Assembly (NCBI RefSeq): GCF_000718785.1
Contig: NZ_JOCA01000013.1
Span: 62,001 to 126,000, forward strand
Source: Streptomyces sp. NRRL WC-3626
GTDB taxonomy: Bacteria > Actinomycetota > Actinomycetes > Streptomycetales > Streptomycetaceae
Reading direction: 5' to 3'
Length of the DNA stretch: 64,000 nucleotides
Both the position numbers and the translations under genes were made by a program. Positions 34,673 to 43,438 of this stretch are shown piece after piece. The notes beneath the pieces are model-generated. The model ran no database searches and was not told where the DNA came from. It saw only the letters and a program-made list of their open reading frames with translations. How positions within the stretch are numbered: the stretch's first letter is position 1; each line of letters starts with the position of its first letter.

Positions 34673-35520
34673 GACTCTCCCAGCAACCCCTCGATGAAGC
34701 TCATCGACTCTCGCGGAGTGAGAGCCTGGGCTCGGATGATTCCATACTGCGCCTCAAGCTCCCGAACAGGCGGCCGATCCGTGTAGAGATGGCTGCTCTT
34801 CTGCACCTCCGCGTAGGCGATGCGTCCCCCCGCCTTGGTCTCGATCAAGGTGAACGGTCCTGCGAGGCCCGCGTGGTCCTCTCGCCGCAAGGGCATGACC
34901 TGGATTTCCACGTTGCGCTTCTGCCCGACGAGCAAGATCTGTTTCAACTGCCCTCGGTGAACTTCGGCTCCACCGACTGGCCGCCGAAGCACCGCCTCCT
35001 CGATCACGAAGCTCACGAGGGGCGCAGGCCAGCGAGCAAGGATCTCCTGCCTCAGCATCCGGGCGCTCACGCGCTGCTCGATGGTTTCCTCGTCCAGCAG
35101 AGGGCGCCGCATCGTGAACACCGCGCGGGCGTACTCCTCCGTCTGCAACAGTCCGTTCACGACGTGGGTGTCGTACACATGCAGCTCAACGGCCTCCGCT
35201 TCCAGTTGTGCCGCATCCCGGAAGAAGGGCGGATACTGCGCCCGCGCGACCTCCCCCTTCATCTCCTTCAACAAGCCGCCCGCGTCGAGCAGATCATCCA
35301 CCGCGTCGATGAACCTCGACGGAGGAATCCGCCGCCCCAGCTCGTACGAGGTGATGGTGGACGGCGAGTACCCCGTCCGCGCTCCGACCTCCGCCCGTTC
35401 CATCCCCGCCCGGATCCGGCACAACTTCATCTGCCTGCCGAACACCCGCAGGATCCCCGACCCCGCTCCCGGCTCCGGGGAACCCGCCTCCCCGGCCGCC
35501 TCCGCCACTGCCTCGCTCAT
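34669..35520 (-). CDS. Helix-turn-helix regulator with DUF5753 (Scr1-like) domain
   Basis: 283 residues. An XRE-type helix-turn-helix at residues 27-80 (LRVFGRQMKLCRIRAGMERA, then YSPSTITSYELGRRIPPSRF) is followed by the DUF5753 ligand domain, with ELHVYDTHVVNGLLQTEEYA, RRPVGGAEVHRGQLKQI and GGRIAYAEVQKSSHLYTD as its typical stations. It is coupled to the DUF397 gene. Such pairs are abundant and paralogous in Streptomyces; the target promoter here is unknown. Confidence 0.92.
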   Translation of the reverse strand: MSEAVAEAAGEAGSPEPGAGSGILRVFGRQMKLCRIRAGMERAEVGARTGYSPSTITSYELGRRIPPSRFIDAVDDLLDAGGLLKEMKGEVARAQYPPFFRDAAQLEAEAVELHVYDTHVVNGLLQTEEYARAVFTMRRPLLDEETIEQRVSARMLRQEILARWPAPLVSFVIEEAVLRRPVGGAEVHRGQLKQILLVGQKRNVEIQVMPLRREDHAGLAGPFTLIETKAGGRIAYAEVQKSSHLYTDRPPVRELEAQYGIIRAQALTPRESMSFIEGLLGES

Positions 35521-35696
35521 CGTCCGCTCACCTCCGCCGCCCAGCTCCGGCCGATCCGCTCAACTCCCCCGCCTCACCGGAGGGAACGGCTCGCCGCGTG
35601 TACACGCGCCGCCGGTACGCGTACAAAGCCCCCGGTCGGTCACCCACGACCAACGCTAGAAGCCGACACACAAGGGAACCGGTGAACGACGACAGT

Positions 35697-36182
35697 TCAC
35701 CTGATCGAGTAAGGGCCCGCCTGACTCATTCGCTCCGGAGAGTCCGGACGATGTCCTGCAACTCTTCCGAATACCAGGAAGAGTGCAGGTTCCAACTGGC
35801 CGCGAATAGAAGGACTCGACCGGTACATGGACCGCACCAGCGCCCGCCAGGCGGCCCGGTTCCCGGGAGTCAGATGGTGGGACTGCTCCACGAGCTCCTG
35901 GAAGTAGATGCAGTAGAGCTCGGTGAGGGAGGCGATCCGGCTGCGGTCGGGGTGATCATGCGGAGCCGGGACGTCGTCGAAGAAGAACGGCCGGAGCTGC
36001 GGATGCTCGATGAGGACCAGTTTGATCTGAACGCCGATGTCGTAGGTCGCGCGTCGGGCGGCCGACTTCATCCCCTCCGCGAGGTGCCGCAATTTCACGA
36101 TCACCACGGCCAGCCCCACGACCGCGGCCCCACTCGCGACCACCGCGGCCAGCGCCTCCGTTGTGTCGGTCCACTGCACCAC
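35697..36182 (-). CDS. DUF6082 family membrane-anchored protein
   Basis: 161 residues. One membrane segment near the N-terminus (ALAAVVASGAAVVGLAVVIV) is followed by a soluble helical domain with YDIGVQIKLVLIEHPQLRPF and LTELYCIYFQELVEQSH, the pattern of DUF6082, frequently found in Streptomyces next to helix-turn-helix and DUF397 genes. No catalytic motif is present. The gaps 35521-35696 and 36183-36383 show no further gene; the latter should contain the divergent promoters of this gene and of the DUF262 operon. Confidence 0.8.
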   Translation of the reverse strand: MVQWTDTTEALAAVVASGAAVVGLAVVIVKLRHLAEGMKSAARRATYDIGVQIKLVLIEHPQLRPFFFDDVPAPHDHPDRSRIASLTELYCIYFQELVEQSHHLTPGNRAAWRALVRSMYRSSPSIRGQLEPALFLVFGRVAGHRPDSPERMSQAGPYSIR

Positions 36183-36383
36183 GCACCCCTGTGCGGCTCG
36201 CGTCCGCGCCTGCTACGCAAGCCCGGCCCCCCCCGCAGGCAGCGTACGACGCCGGGCCGTCCCCCGCCCAAGCGTGCACGACGCACACGACGGGCGCACG
36301 GGCGCACGTGCGATGTGTCACGAATCGACTACTGTACGAGGGCGTTCGGCCCGTGATCGGCCGTCTTCGTGAGGGGGTACGTC

Positions 36384-37568
36384 ATGGTCGACAGCGCGTC
36401 CGCGCCACCACCGGAACCGCAGGGGCCCCCGGAACCGGCCGTCGAGTTCACGGACACGGGTGCCAGCACGGGCATCGAGGCGGAGGACATCGGCGAGGCC
36501 GGCCGGATGCCGTTCGACCCGGAACTCATCGACGTGACCCCGCGCAGCCCCACGATCGACCTCGTGCTGCAACGGCTGAAGCGCGGACTGATCGACCTGC
36601 AACCGGACTTCCAGCGGCGCTCGGGCATCTGGAACGACACGGCGCAGAGCAGGCTGATCGAGTCACTGCTACTGCGCATCGCGCTGCCCACGCTCTACGT
36701 GGCGGAGGAGCCGGACGAGTCCTGGTCGGTGGTCGACGGCGTGCAGCGGCTCACCAGCATCGTGCGGTTCGTGAAACCGGAGGCGGCGGGCCTGAAGCCG
36801 CTGCGGCTTCAGAACCTGGAGTACCTGACCCAGTACGACGACGCGGGTTTCGAGGACCTGCCCGGCAGGATGCAGACCCGCATCCTGGAGACCGAACTGT
36901 CGGTGCTGCTGATCCGCAAGGGGACTCCGGAAGAGGCGAGGTTCAACATCTTCGCCCGCATCAACACGGGCGGACTCCCCCTCTCCCAGCAGGAACTACG
37001 GCACGCCCTGATCCCCGGGCGGGCCCGCACGTTCCTGGCCGAACTGGCGGAGAGCGAGGAGTTCCTGGAGGCGACGGCGTACAGCGTCTCCCCCTCGCGC
37101 ATGGCGGAACGCGAACTCTGCCTGCGTTTCCTGGCGTTCTGGATGACCCCGCCGGAACGCTACGTCACTCAGGACTTCGACGGTTTCCTGCGCCGGACGA
37201 TGCACGCGGTCAACGCCCTCTCCGAGCCCGAACTGGACACACTGGCACGGCACTTCCGCGTTGCGATGGTGGGCAGCGACCTCCTCTTCGGAGACCAGGC
37301 GTTCCGCAAGCAGTTCCGGGGGGTCACCCGCCGCTACCCGATCAACAAGGCACTCTTCGAGGTCCAGGCGGTGACCGTGGCCAGGTGCGCGCCCGACGAC
37401 CTCCAGACGCTGCTGGACAGGACGGGGACCCTCGAGGCGATGTTCAAGGAACTGATGGACGATCCGCCCTTCTTCGACGCGATCTCCTCCAGCACCGGCG
37501 ACGCCGACAAGGTCAACTACCGCTTCCAGTCCATGAAGGACCTGTTCCGCGAGGTGCTGCATGCTTGA
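36384..37568 (+). CDS. DUF262 (ParB/sulfiredoxin-like NTPase fold) protein
   Basis: 394 residues from ATG at 36384 after GTGAGGGGG. The DUF262 hallmarks are LQPDFQRRSGIWNDTAQSRL, LPTLYVAEEPDESWSVVDGV ending in the DGxQR-type motif DGVQRLTSI near residue 118, and FNIFARINTGGLPLSQQELR. In GmrSD and other type IV restriction systems this domain binds and hydrolyses nucleotides. Here the usual DUF1524 HNH nuclease domain is absent. The C-terminal 170 residues are helical. The end overlaps the ATPase gene by eight bases, so the products are made together. Confidence 0.88.
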   Translation: MVDSASAPPPEPQGPPEPAVEFTDTGASTGIEAEDIGEAGRMPFDPELIDVTPRSPTIDLVLQRLKRGLIDLQPDFQRRSGIWNDTAQSRLIESLLLRIALPTLYVAEEPDESWSVVDGVQRLTSIVRFVKPEAAGLKPLRLQNLEYLTQYDDAGFEDLPGRMQTRILETELSVLLIRKGTPEEARFNIFARINTGGLPLSQQELRHALIPGRARTFLAELAESEEFLEATAYSVSPSRMAERELCLRFLAFWMTPPERYVTQDFDGFLRRTMHAVNALSEPELDTLARHFRVAMVGSDLLFGDQAFRKQFRGVTRRYPINKALFEVQAVTVARCAPDDLQTLLDRTGTLEAMFKELMDDPPFFDAISSSTGDADKVNYRFQSMKDLFREVLHA

Positions 37569-38682
37569 GTCACTGACCCTGACCAACTTCAAGGCGTTCG
37601 CCCGCCAGGAGATCAGACTGGCCCCCTTCACCCTGCTCACGGGCCTGAACTCCTCGGGCAAGAGCACCGTGTTACAGGCCCTGGCCCTGCTGCGGCAGTC
37701 GGACAACGCCGGCGACCTCACCCCGACGGGCGGACTGCTGCTCAACGACGAGTTGGTACAGCTCGGCACGGGCCAGGACGTCCGCCACGAGGCATACGAC
37801 GACGCCACAGGCCCCCACATCTCGCTCGCCGTGCGGGAAGACGGTCTGGAGGCGGAGTGGACCGCCGCCTACGAACGCGAGGCCGACCACCTCAAGCTGA
37901 TCAGAAGCCACGGACGGACCTTCCACGTGGCGCCCCAGGCGAAAGTACCCACCCTGTTCGCCCCGGGCTTCCAATACCTGAAGGCCGACCGCGTCTCCCC
38001 CCAGGTCAGTTACCCCCGCTCCCACCACGCGGTGACCACCCGCGGTTTCCTCGGGGCGCACGGCGAGCACACCGTGAACTACCTGCGCACCCACCAGGAC
38101 GAGCCGGTGTCCGGCAAGGCCCTGCGCCTCCCCGACGCCGCTTCCCCCACCCTCCTCGCCCAGACCGAGGCGTGGATGCAGCGGCTGTGCCCGGGGGTGC
38201 GGCTGGTCGCGGAGGACATCGACGGCACGGACGCCGTACGGCTCGGCTACCACTTCGGCAGCGGCTTCTCGGAGTCCAACCGGTACCGGCCCACGAACGT
38301 CGGGTTCGGGCTGACCTATGTACTGCCGGTCGTCGTGGCGTGCCTCTCGGTGCGGCCCGGGGCCCTGATCCTGCTGGAGAACCCCGAGGCGCACCTGCAT
38401 CCGCAGGGGCAGACCTGGATGGCGTACCTGGCATGCGCGGCGGCGGCGAGCGGGGCGCAGATCGTCATGGAGACGCACAGCGACCATGTGCTCAACGGCC
38501 TGCGGCTCCAGGTGAAGAACGGACGGCTGGCCGGCGGGCAGACGGCCGTGCACTACTTCCGCCGCAAGGGACAGACGACGGAGGTCGTCAGCCCGGTCGT
38601 CGGCCCGGACGGGACGCTCTCCGAGTGGCCCCAGGGGTTCTTCGACGAGTGGGAGAACTCGCTGGACCAGTTGCTGGACTGA
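37561..38682 (+). CDS. AAA ATPase with DUF3696 C-terminus
   Basis: 373 residues. LESLTLTNFKAFARQEIRLA precedes Walker A GLNSSGKST near residue 30. Walker B/ABC-type features are ILLENPEAHLHPQGQ near residue 275 and IVMETHSDHVLNGLRL near residue 302, and the DUF3696 tail is LSEWPQGFFDEWENSL. This is an SMC/RecF-like ATPase lacking a visible nuclease domain. It is translationally coupled to the DUF262 gene and followed by an unknown gene after 17 bases. Confidence 0.88.
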   Translation: MLESLTLTNFKAFARQEIRLAPFTLLTGLNSSGKSTVLQALALLRQSDNAGDLTPTGGLLLNDELVQLGTGQDVRHEAYDDATGPHISLAVREDGLEAEWTAAYEREADHLKLIRSHGRTFHVAPQAKVPTLFAPGFQYLKADRVSPQVSYPRSHHAVTTRGFLGAHGEHTVNYLRTHQDEPVSGKALRLPDAASPTLLAQTEAWMQRLCPGVRLVAEDIDGTDAVRLGYHFGSGFSESNRYRPTNVGFGLTYVLPVVVACLSVRPGALILLENPEAHLHPQGQTWMAYLACAAAASGAQIVMETHSDHVLNGLRLQVKNGRLAGGQTAVHYFRRKGQTTEVVSPVVGPDGTLSEWPQGFFDEWENSLDQLLD

Positions 38683-38699
38683 CAAGGGGGTGGGGGGAC

Positions 38700-39632
38700 G
38701 TGCCGCTGCTGGTGTTCCTCAATGAACGGTCGTGCGCGTCGGAGTGCGGGGCGGACGAAGTCGCTGCGGGCATGCGGGAGTTCGTGGCCGTGCTGAAGGA
38801 GTTACGGCGCTGGCGCGACATCAGCCTCGCCACCCAGAGCCCGCTGCCGGAGTCGGAACTGGCGCGCGGCTACTACTTCGCGCAGTGGCGCAACGACGCC
38901 CGCAACAAGGAGGAGTTCCTCTTCATCCAGGCGATGCGCAACCGTCGTACGACCTTCCAGGCCGCGCTGCACGCCTCCGCCGCGGCCGACCGGGGCGACG
39001 TATGGCACCGGCACGGGGGCGCGGACGTGCAGGGGCTCGGGGCGGCGCGGATGGCGGACGGGCTGGCGGTGAGCCTGCCCCTCGACCCCGTCTGGGACGC
39101 GTGCTGGCTCGACCTGGCGATCGAGGAGCTGACGGAGGACCCGGACACCGGGGACGTCCGCGCGGACGAGTACACGGAACGGGTCCGCCACGCGTCCCGG
39201 GTGGCGCACCTCGGCGAGCACGAGGAGTGGGGCCGGGCGGAGGGCCTGGACGCGGTGTCGTGCGGCGCGGAACTGTGGGCGGGCCGGGCGGACTTCTTCC
39301 CTGATCTGCAGTTTCTGCCGCACGTGCGGGACGACCTGGAGAACCTGGACCCGAAGTGGTTCAAGGGCGCGCGCAGGCTGCTGCGGCAGCTCCAGGAGAC
39401 GGCGGCGGCCTGGGACCCCGTCTCCTCCCCCACGGGCCCCCACTGGGAGGCGCCCCGTATCCGTCCGGAGCACGAGACGGCCCGCAGGGACCGCTACTGG
39501 GACGACCTGGACGGCGAGTCCCGCTGCTTCGAACTCCACGGCAACCTCAACCGTGACGCCGGCCGCGTCTACTTCCGCCTGGTCCACGAGGAGAAGGCGA
39601 TCCGCATCGCCCACATCGGCCGCCACCTCTGA
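38700..39632 (+). CDS. Unknown protein, third gene of the DUF262-DUF3696 operon
   Basis: 310 residues from GTG at 38700, preceded by a GGGGGTGGGGGG ribosome site. The N-terminus VPLLVFLNERSCASECGADE leads into an alpha-beta region with conserved-looking REEFLFIQAMRNR-like KEEFLFIQAMRNRRTTFQAA. The C-terminus ELHGNLNRDAGRVYFRLVHE followed by KAIRIAHIGRHL has the strand pattern of RelE/ParE-like toxins, a weak resemblance only. I cannot name a family. Its position makes it the likely effector or recogniser of the operon (inference). Confidence 0.75.
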   Translation: MPLLVFLNERSCASECGADEVAAGMREFVAVLKELRRWRDISLATQSPLPESELARGYYFAQWRNDARNKEEFLFIQAMRNRRTTFQAALHASAAADRGDVWHRHGGADVQGLGAARMADGLAVSLPLDPVWDACWLDLAIEELTEDPDTGDVRADEYTERVRHASRVAHLGEHEEWGRAEGLDAVSCGAELWAGRADFFPDLQFLPHVRDDLENLDPKWFKGARRLLRQLQETAAAWDPVSSPTGPHWEAPRIRPEHETARRDRYWDDLDGESRCFELHGNLNRDAGRVYFRLVHEEKAIRIAHIGRHL

Positions 39633-39689
39633 CGATACGGTCACCTCGGGCCGGGACGCCTCCGCCGCCCCGCGGGTACTGTTGCGGGC

Positions 39690-40337
39690 ATGACGCGGTT
39701 CAAGCTCGTGATCTTCGACTGCGACGGCGTTCTGGTCGACAGTGAGCGGATCTCGATCGAGGTGGATCGGACCATGCTGGCCCAAGTGGGCTGGCTGCTC
39801 ACCGAGTCGGACATCCTCGAGCGCTTCCTGGGCCGCTCGCACGCGCACATGGTGCACGAGATCGAGCGGCATCTCGGCCGGCCGCTGCCCGCCGGCTGGG
39901 AGGACGCGTACCACGCCGCGATCAATCAGGCGTTCGAGGAACGTCTGACGGCGGTGGACGGCGTCGAACAGGCCCTTGGCCTGATCGGGACGCCGACGTG
40001 TGTGGCGTCCAGCAGCACCCACGAACGGCTGCGCAGGACACTCGGCATGGCGGGCCTGTACCACCGGTTCGAGGGGCGCGTCTTCAGCTCCACCGAGGTT
40101 CCGCGCGGGAAGCCGGCCCCCGATCTGTTCCTGCACGTCGCCCGGCGCCTCGGGGCCGCCCCCGCCGACTGCGCCGTCGTGGAGGACAGCCCCGCGGGGG
40201 TGCGAGCGGCGCGGGCCGCGGGAATGACGGCGTTCGGCTACGTGGGCGGTGTCACGCCCGCGTCCTGGCTCGCCAGATCCGGAGCGGAGATGTTCGACGA
40301 CATGCGGCTCCTGCCCGGGCTCCTCGCGCGGGGGTGA
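39690..40337 (+). CDS. HAD-superfamily phosphatase (beta-phosphoglucomutase-like)
   Basis: 215 residues. Motif I VIFDCDGVLVDSE gives the nucleophile aspartate 10 and acid-base aspartate 12. Motif II is VASSSTHERL, motif III lysine is RGKPAPDLFL near residue 140, and motif IV is VVEDSPAGVRAA. A helical cap lies between motifs I and II as in subfamily I phosphatases. It dephosphorylates a sugar phosphate or other small metabolite. It ends 15 bases from the convergent phosphotransferase gene. Confidence 0.92.
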   Translation: MTRFKLVIFDCDGVLVDSERISIEVDRTMLAQVGWLLTESDILERFLGRSHAHMVHEIERHLGRPLPAGWEDAYHAAINQAFEERLTAVDGVEQALGLIGTPTCVASSSTHERLRRTLGMAGLYHRFEGRVFSSTEVPRGKPAPDLFLHVARRLGAAPADCAVVEDSPAGVRAARAAGMTAFGYVGGVTPASWLARSGAEMFDDMRLLPGLLARG

Positions 40338-40352
40338 ACCCGTCGAGGTCGG

Positions 40353-41732
40353 TCACCCGGGCGTCTCGTCGGCCAGGGCGTACGAGGCGTGCAGGATTCC
40401 CAGTGCGGCGAACGCCAGCGCGCGGTCCGGCCGGTTGTGCCGTATGAGGTGAAACGCGGGCAGGGCGAGAGCGGTCAGGGCCGCCGCCATGCGCACCATC
40501 CGGTCGAAGGCGTTCCGGGGGAGGCCCAGGACGTCAGGCAGCTCGGTCCTCGCATAGCCCATGAACCGCTCTGCGGCGTCGGCGTACTCCTTGCGGAACT
40601 CGTCCGCGTCGACGACGACGTCGACCGAGACACAGCCTTCCGGTTGGCCGGTCCTGACGGTGACCTCGAAAAAGTCGAAGTAGACGAACTCGTACCCGAC
40701 CCACAGCGAGAGCATCGTCTTCGCCAGATCCAGGAGACCGTGCCGGTTGTAGGGGTTCGGATCGATGAGCATGACCTCGTGCGCCGGCCCCCGGCCCACG
40801 AGAATGTCCTCGAGGATGAGGTCCCCGTGGCAGGCGTGCGCCCCTCTGGGCCGGACGACCGGCTGCCAGAAGGGGTCCGTCTCGATCCTCGCCAGCAGAT
40901 CGGGGATCGAGGGGCACGGTCTGCCGTTCACCCGGACCCGGCGGGCCCCAAGGAGGGCGCCGAGCGGTGTGCCCGCCTCCTTCAGCGCGGCACGGGTCAG
41001 GCGGCAGCGCCGCCGGATCTTCGCCACGTACCCCGCGTCCGGGTCCGGCCGGCCGACCGGCACCGGCGGACGGCAGTAGAAGCCGGTGCGCAGTTCCTCG
41101 TAGACCCGCACCAGGATCCCGGCGAGCCGCTCCCCGGACATCCGCCGCTGGAAGACCAGTTCGGCAGCCGAGTACCCGGGAAAGAAGTCCGTGTCGAACG
41201 CGTACGACTCGGCGCTGTCCTCCACGACGCGTGCCCTCGGGAACAGGTCGCTCTCCCTCCCCACCAGAGCGAGCCACTCGGCCTCGTTCCGGTGGCGATG
41301 CAGTCCGTCGGCGCCGCGCGACGCCCCGCTCTTGGAGACGGCCTTGGTAATCACGGAGTGCTTCCCGCGGGTCCGGAGCAGGACGTCGCAGTGCGAACCG
41401 CCGGACAGGACGACCGCGTCCGCACGGGCTCCGGCCGAACCCATGACGAGCACCCCCGCGCCCTCGAGGATCTCGTAAGGGCACCCCCGTCCCGTACGCA
41501 GCCGGTCGACGGCGTTCGTGAGCGCGTGCCGTGGACCGGGCGGGAGATACAGCCAGGTGCCGCACCCCTCCCTGTCGGACCGGAGCCTGTGCAGGGAGAC
41601 GTCGCCGCCCGGTCCGGTGCTGCGGTCGTCCCTCACCGCCTCGGCCAGCACGCGGACGGCTCGGCTCCGCACCTGCTCGGCGGACTCGTCCGGGAACCCC
41701 CGCCATAACGACAGGGACCTGTCAAGCGCCAT
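40353..41732 (-). CDS. APH/choline-kinase-like phosphotransferase
   Basis: 459 residues. An N-terminal region of about 110 residues, with EILEGAGVLVMGSAGARADA, precedes a kinase-like fold: the nucleotide-binding lysine may be HSVITKAVSKSG, the catalytic loop is HACHGDLILEDILVG near residue 305, and the metal aspartate follows as VMLIDPNPYNRHG. This HGD...D pair defines the aminoglycoside/choline kinase clan. It overlaps the carbamoyltransferase gene by 11 bases and ends the seven-gene operon. It could phosphorylate the product of the upstream enzymes or serve as resistance; neither is shown. Confidence 0.8.
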   Translation of the reverse strand: MALDRSLSLWRGFPDESAEQVRSRAVRVLAEAVRDDRSTGPGGDVSLHRLRSDREGCGTWLYLPPGPRHALTNAVDRLRTGRGCPYEILEGAGVLVMGSAGARADAVVLSGGSHCDVLLRTRGKHSVITKAVSKSGASRGADGLHRHRNEAEWLALVGRESDLFPRARVVEDSAESYAFDTDFFPGYSAAELVFQRRMSGERLAGILVRVYEELRTGFYCRPPVPVGRPDPDAGYVAKIRRRCRLTRAALKEAGTPLGALLGARRVRVNGRPCPSIPDLLARIETDPFWQPVVRPRGAHACHGDLILEDILVGRGPAHEVMLIDPNPYNRHGLLDLAKTMLSLWVGYEFVYFDFFEVTVRTGQPEGCVSVDVVVDADEFRKEYADAAERFMGYARTELPDVLGLPRNAFDRMVRMAAALTALALPAFHLIRHNRPDRALAFAALGILHASYALADETPG

Positions 41733-43374
41733 CGCGACCGCCCCGACCTCTCATCGGCCGACCCTTCTTGGACACCACGAAGTTCTCCATCACCAGATGG
41801 TCCAGCTCGCTGGACAGGAAGGTCCCGAGGGCCTGCCCCGGGGTCTCGACGATGGGCTCCCGCACGTTGAACGAGGTGTTGAGGAGCGCGGGCACCCCGG
41901 TGCGCGCGGCGAACTCGCTGATGAGCCGGTGGAAACGCCGCTGTTCAGGCATGACGCACTGCACGCGTGCGGTGCCGTCCACGTGGATCGCCCCCGCGAT
42001 GTCCGCTCGGGCGGACTCAAGGATCTCCGGGCTCTCCAGCATGAACGGCCGGCTGACGTCGTCCCCCGTGTAGCGGTGGCTCTCCTCCGCGAGAATGCTG
42101 GGCGCGAACGGGCGGAACCACTCCCGGTGCTTGACGGCGGAGTTCACGTGGGCGCGCATCCCGGCGTCCCGCGGGTCCGCCAGGATGCTGCGGTGGCCCA
42201 GGGCCCGCGGTCCGAGCTCACTGCCGCCCTGGAACCAGCCGACGACCGCCCCATCGGCGAGAAGCTGGGCCGCGGCGCGAGCCGGGTCGGATTCCGTCGA
42301 GTACTCGAAGTCATGGCGGTAGAGGCGGCCGTAAGTGAGCGTGTCCGGGAACTTGGCCAGCGCGCGCCGGATGCTCCGTTCGTCGTACTCCCGGCCGAAC
42401 GAGGCCGACACCGTGTGCACGGACGGCATCTCCCCCGAGCCGTACCAGTGGCCGTAGAGCGCGTTGCCGAGCGGCTGCCCCGTGTCGGAGGCCGGAGGAG
42501 GCACGAACAGGTCGACCTGGGGGAACGCACGGCGGACCCGGTCGTTGGCGACGCAATTGAGCGCCACACCGCCGGAGAGGCACAGACGACTCGCCCCGGC
42601 GCGCGCCAGCAGATCGCCGATCAGCTCGAGCAGCGCACCCTCGGTCTCCCGCTGCACGTACGCCGCCACGTCGCGGCTGTCCTGTGACCGGCCGGCGTCG
42701 AACGGCTCACCGAACGCAAGTCCGCTCTCGCGGGCGAACTCCATGACCCCCCAGTGGTGGGTCCGGCCGAGCCGGCCCATGATCCTCCCGCCGGTGAAGT
42801 CGAACAGCGGCACGCCGAAGCGTTCGGGATCGCCGTAGGCGGCCAGCGCCATCGTCTTGCCGGACTCCTCGTCGTTGAAGCCCAGGAAGTTCGTGAACGC
42901 CTCGTAGGTCGAGCCGACGCCCTTGTACCGCGGGCGCGCCGGGTCGCGGCCGGAGACACGGTGCACGCCGTGCCGGGAGGCCGTGTAGGCGCTCTCCGTG
43001 TCCTCCGCGTTTCCCACCGCGTCGAGGACGAGCACCGCGGCATCCTCGAATCCGGACAGGCAGAAGGCCCCGAACGCGTGGGACAGATGGTGGTCCACCG
43101 TCATGACGCGGCTCTTGTCGACCCCGAGCGACGCCAGTCCCCCGTCGAATCCCGCGGGGAGGTCGGGGCCGCCGCTGCTGAAGACGAACAGGTCGACGTC
43201 CCGCAGTGCGATGCCCGCGTACTGGAGACAGTAGGCGAGCGAGGCGGTCCACAGGCCGGAATGGCGGTGCCGGTCGAGTCGTTCCTCGGATATCGCGACC
43301 ACCGGCCGGCCGTCGCGCATCAGGGCGCAGCCGCAGTCGTGACCGATCGCGAGGCCCGCCACCGTGTAGCTCAT
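41722..43374 (-). CDS. Carbamoyltransferase, TobZ/NodU family
   Basis: About 550 residues from ATG at 43374 (GTG at 43380 also possible). The N-terminal Kae1/YrdC-like domain starts GLAIGHDCGCALMRDGRPVV; the conserved metal histidines are in VDHHLSHAFGAF near residue 95; LSGGVALNCVANDRVRR and GGSELGPRALGHRSILADPR follow, then REWFRPFAPS and LLNTSFNVREPIV. The family transfers a carbamoyl group from carbamoyl phosphate to a hydroxyl on antibiotics or Nod factors. All key stretches are intact. It implies that this operon makes or modifies a hydroxylated small molecule. Confidence 0.93.
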   Translation of the reverse strand: MSYTVAGLAIGHDCGCALMRDGRPVVAISEERLDRHRHSGLWTASLAYCLQYAGIALRDVDLFVFSSGGPDLPAGFDGGLASLGVDKSRVMTVDHHLSHAFGAFCLSGFEDAAVLVLDAVGNAEDTESAYTASRHGVHRVSGRDPARPRYKGVGSTYEAFTNFLGFNDEESGKTMALAAYGDPERFGVPLFDFTGGRIMGRLGRTHHWGVMEFARESGLAFGEPFDAGRSQDSRDVAAYVQRETEGALLELIGDLLARAGASRLCLSGGVALNCVANDRVRRAFPQVDLFVPPPASDTGQPLGNALYGHWYGSGEMPSVHTVSASFGREYDERSIRRALAKFPDTLTYGRLYRHDFEYSTESDPARAAAQLLADGAVVGWFQGGSELGPRALGHRSILADPRDAGMRAHVNSAVKHREWFRPFAPSILAEESHRYTGDDVSRPFMLESPEILESARADIAGAIHVDGTARVQCVMPEQRRFHRLISEFAARTGVPALLNTSFNVREPIVETPGQALGTFLSSELDHLVMENFVVSKKGRPMRGRGGRDGA

Positions 43375-43438
43375 CCCCACCCCCCTTGGACATGTGCCCG
43401 CGTTCCCGCTCCGGGAAGTCCGGTCCCGGCCGCCGGAC

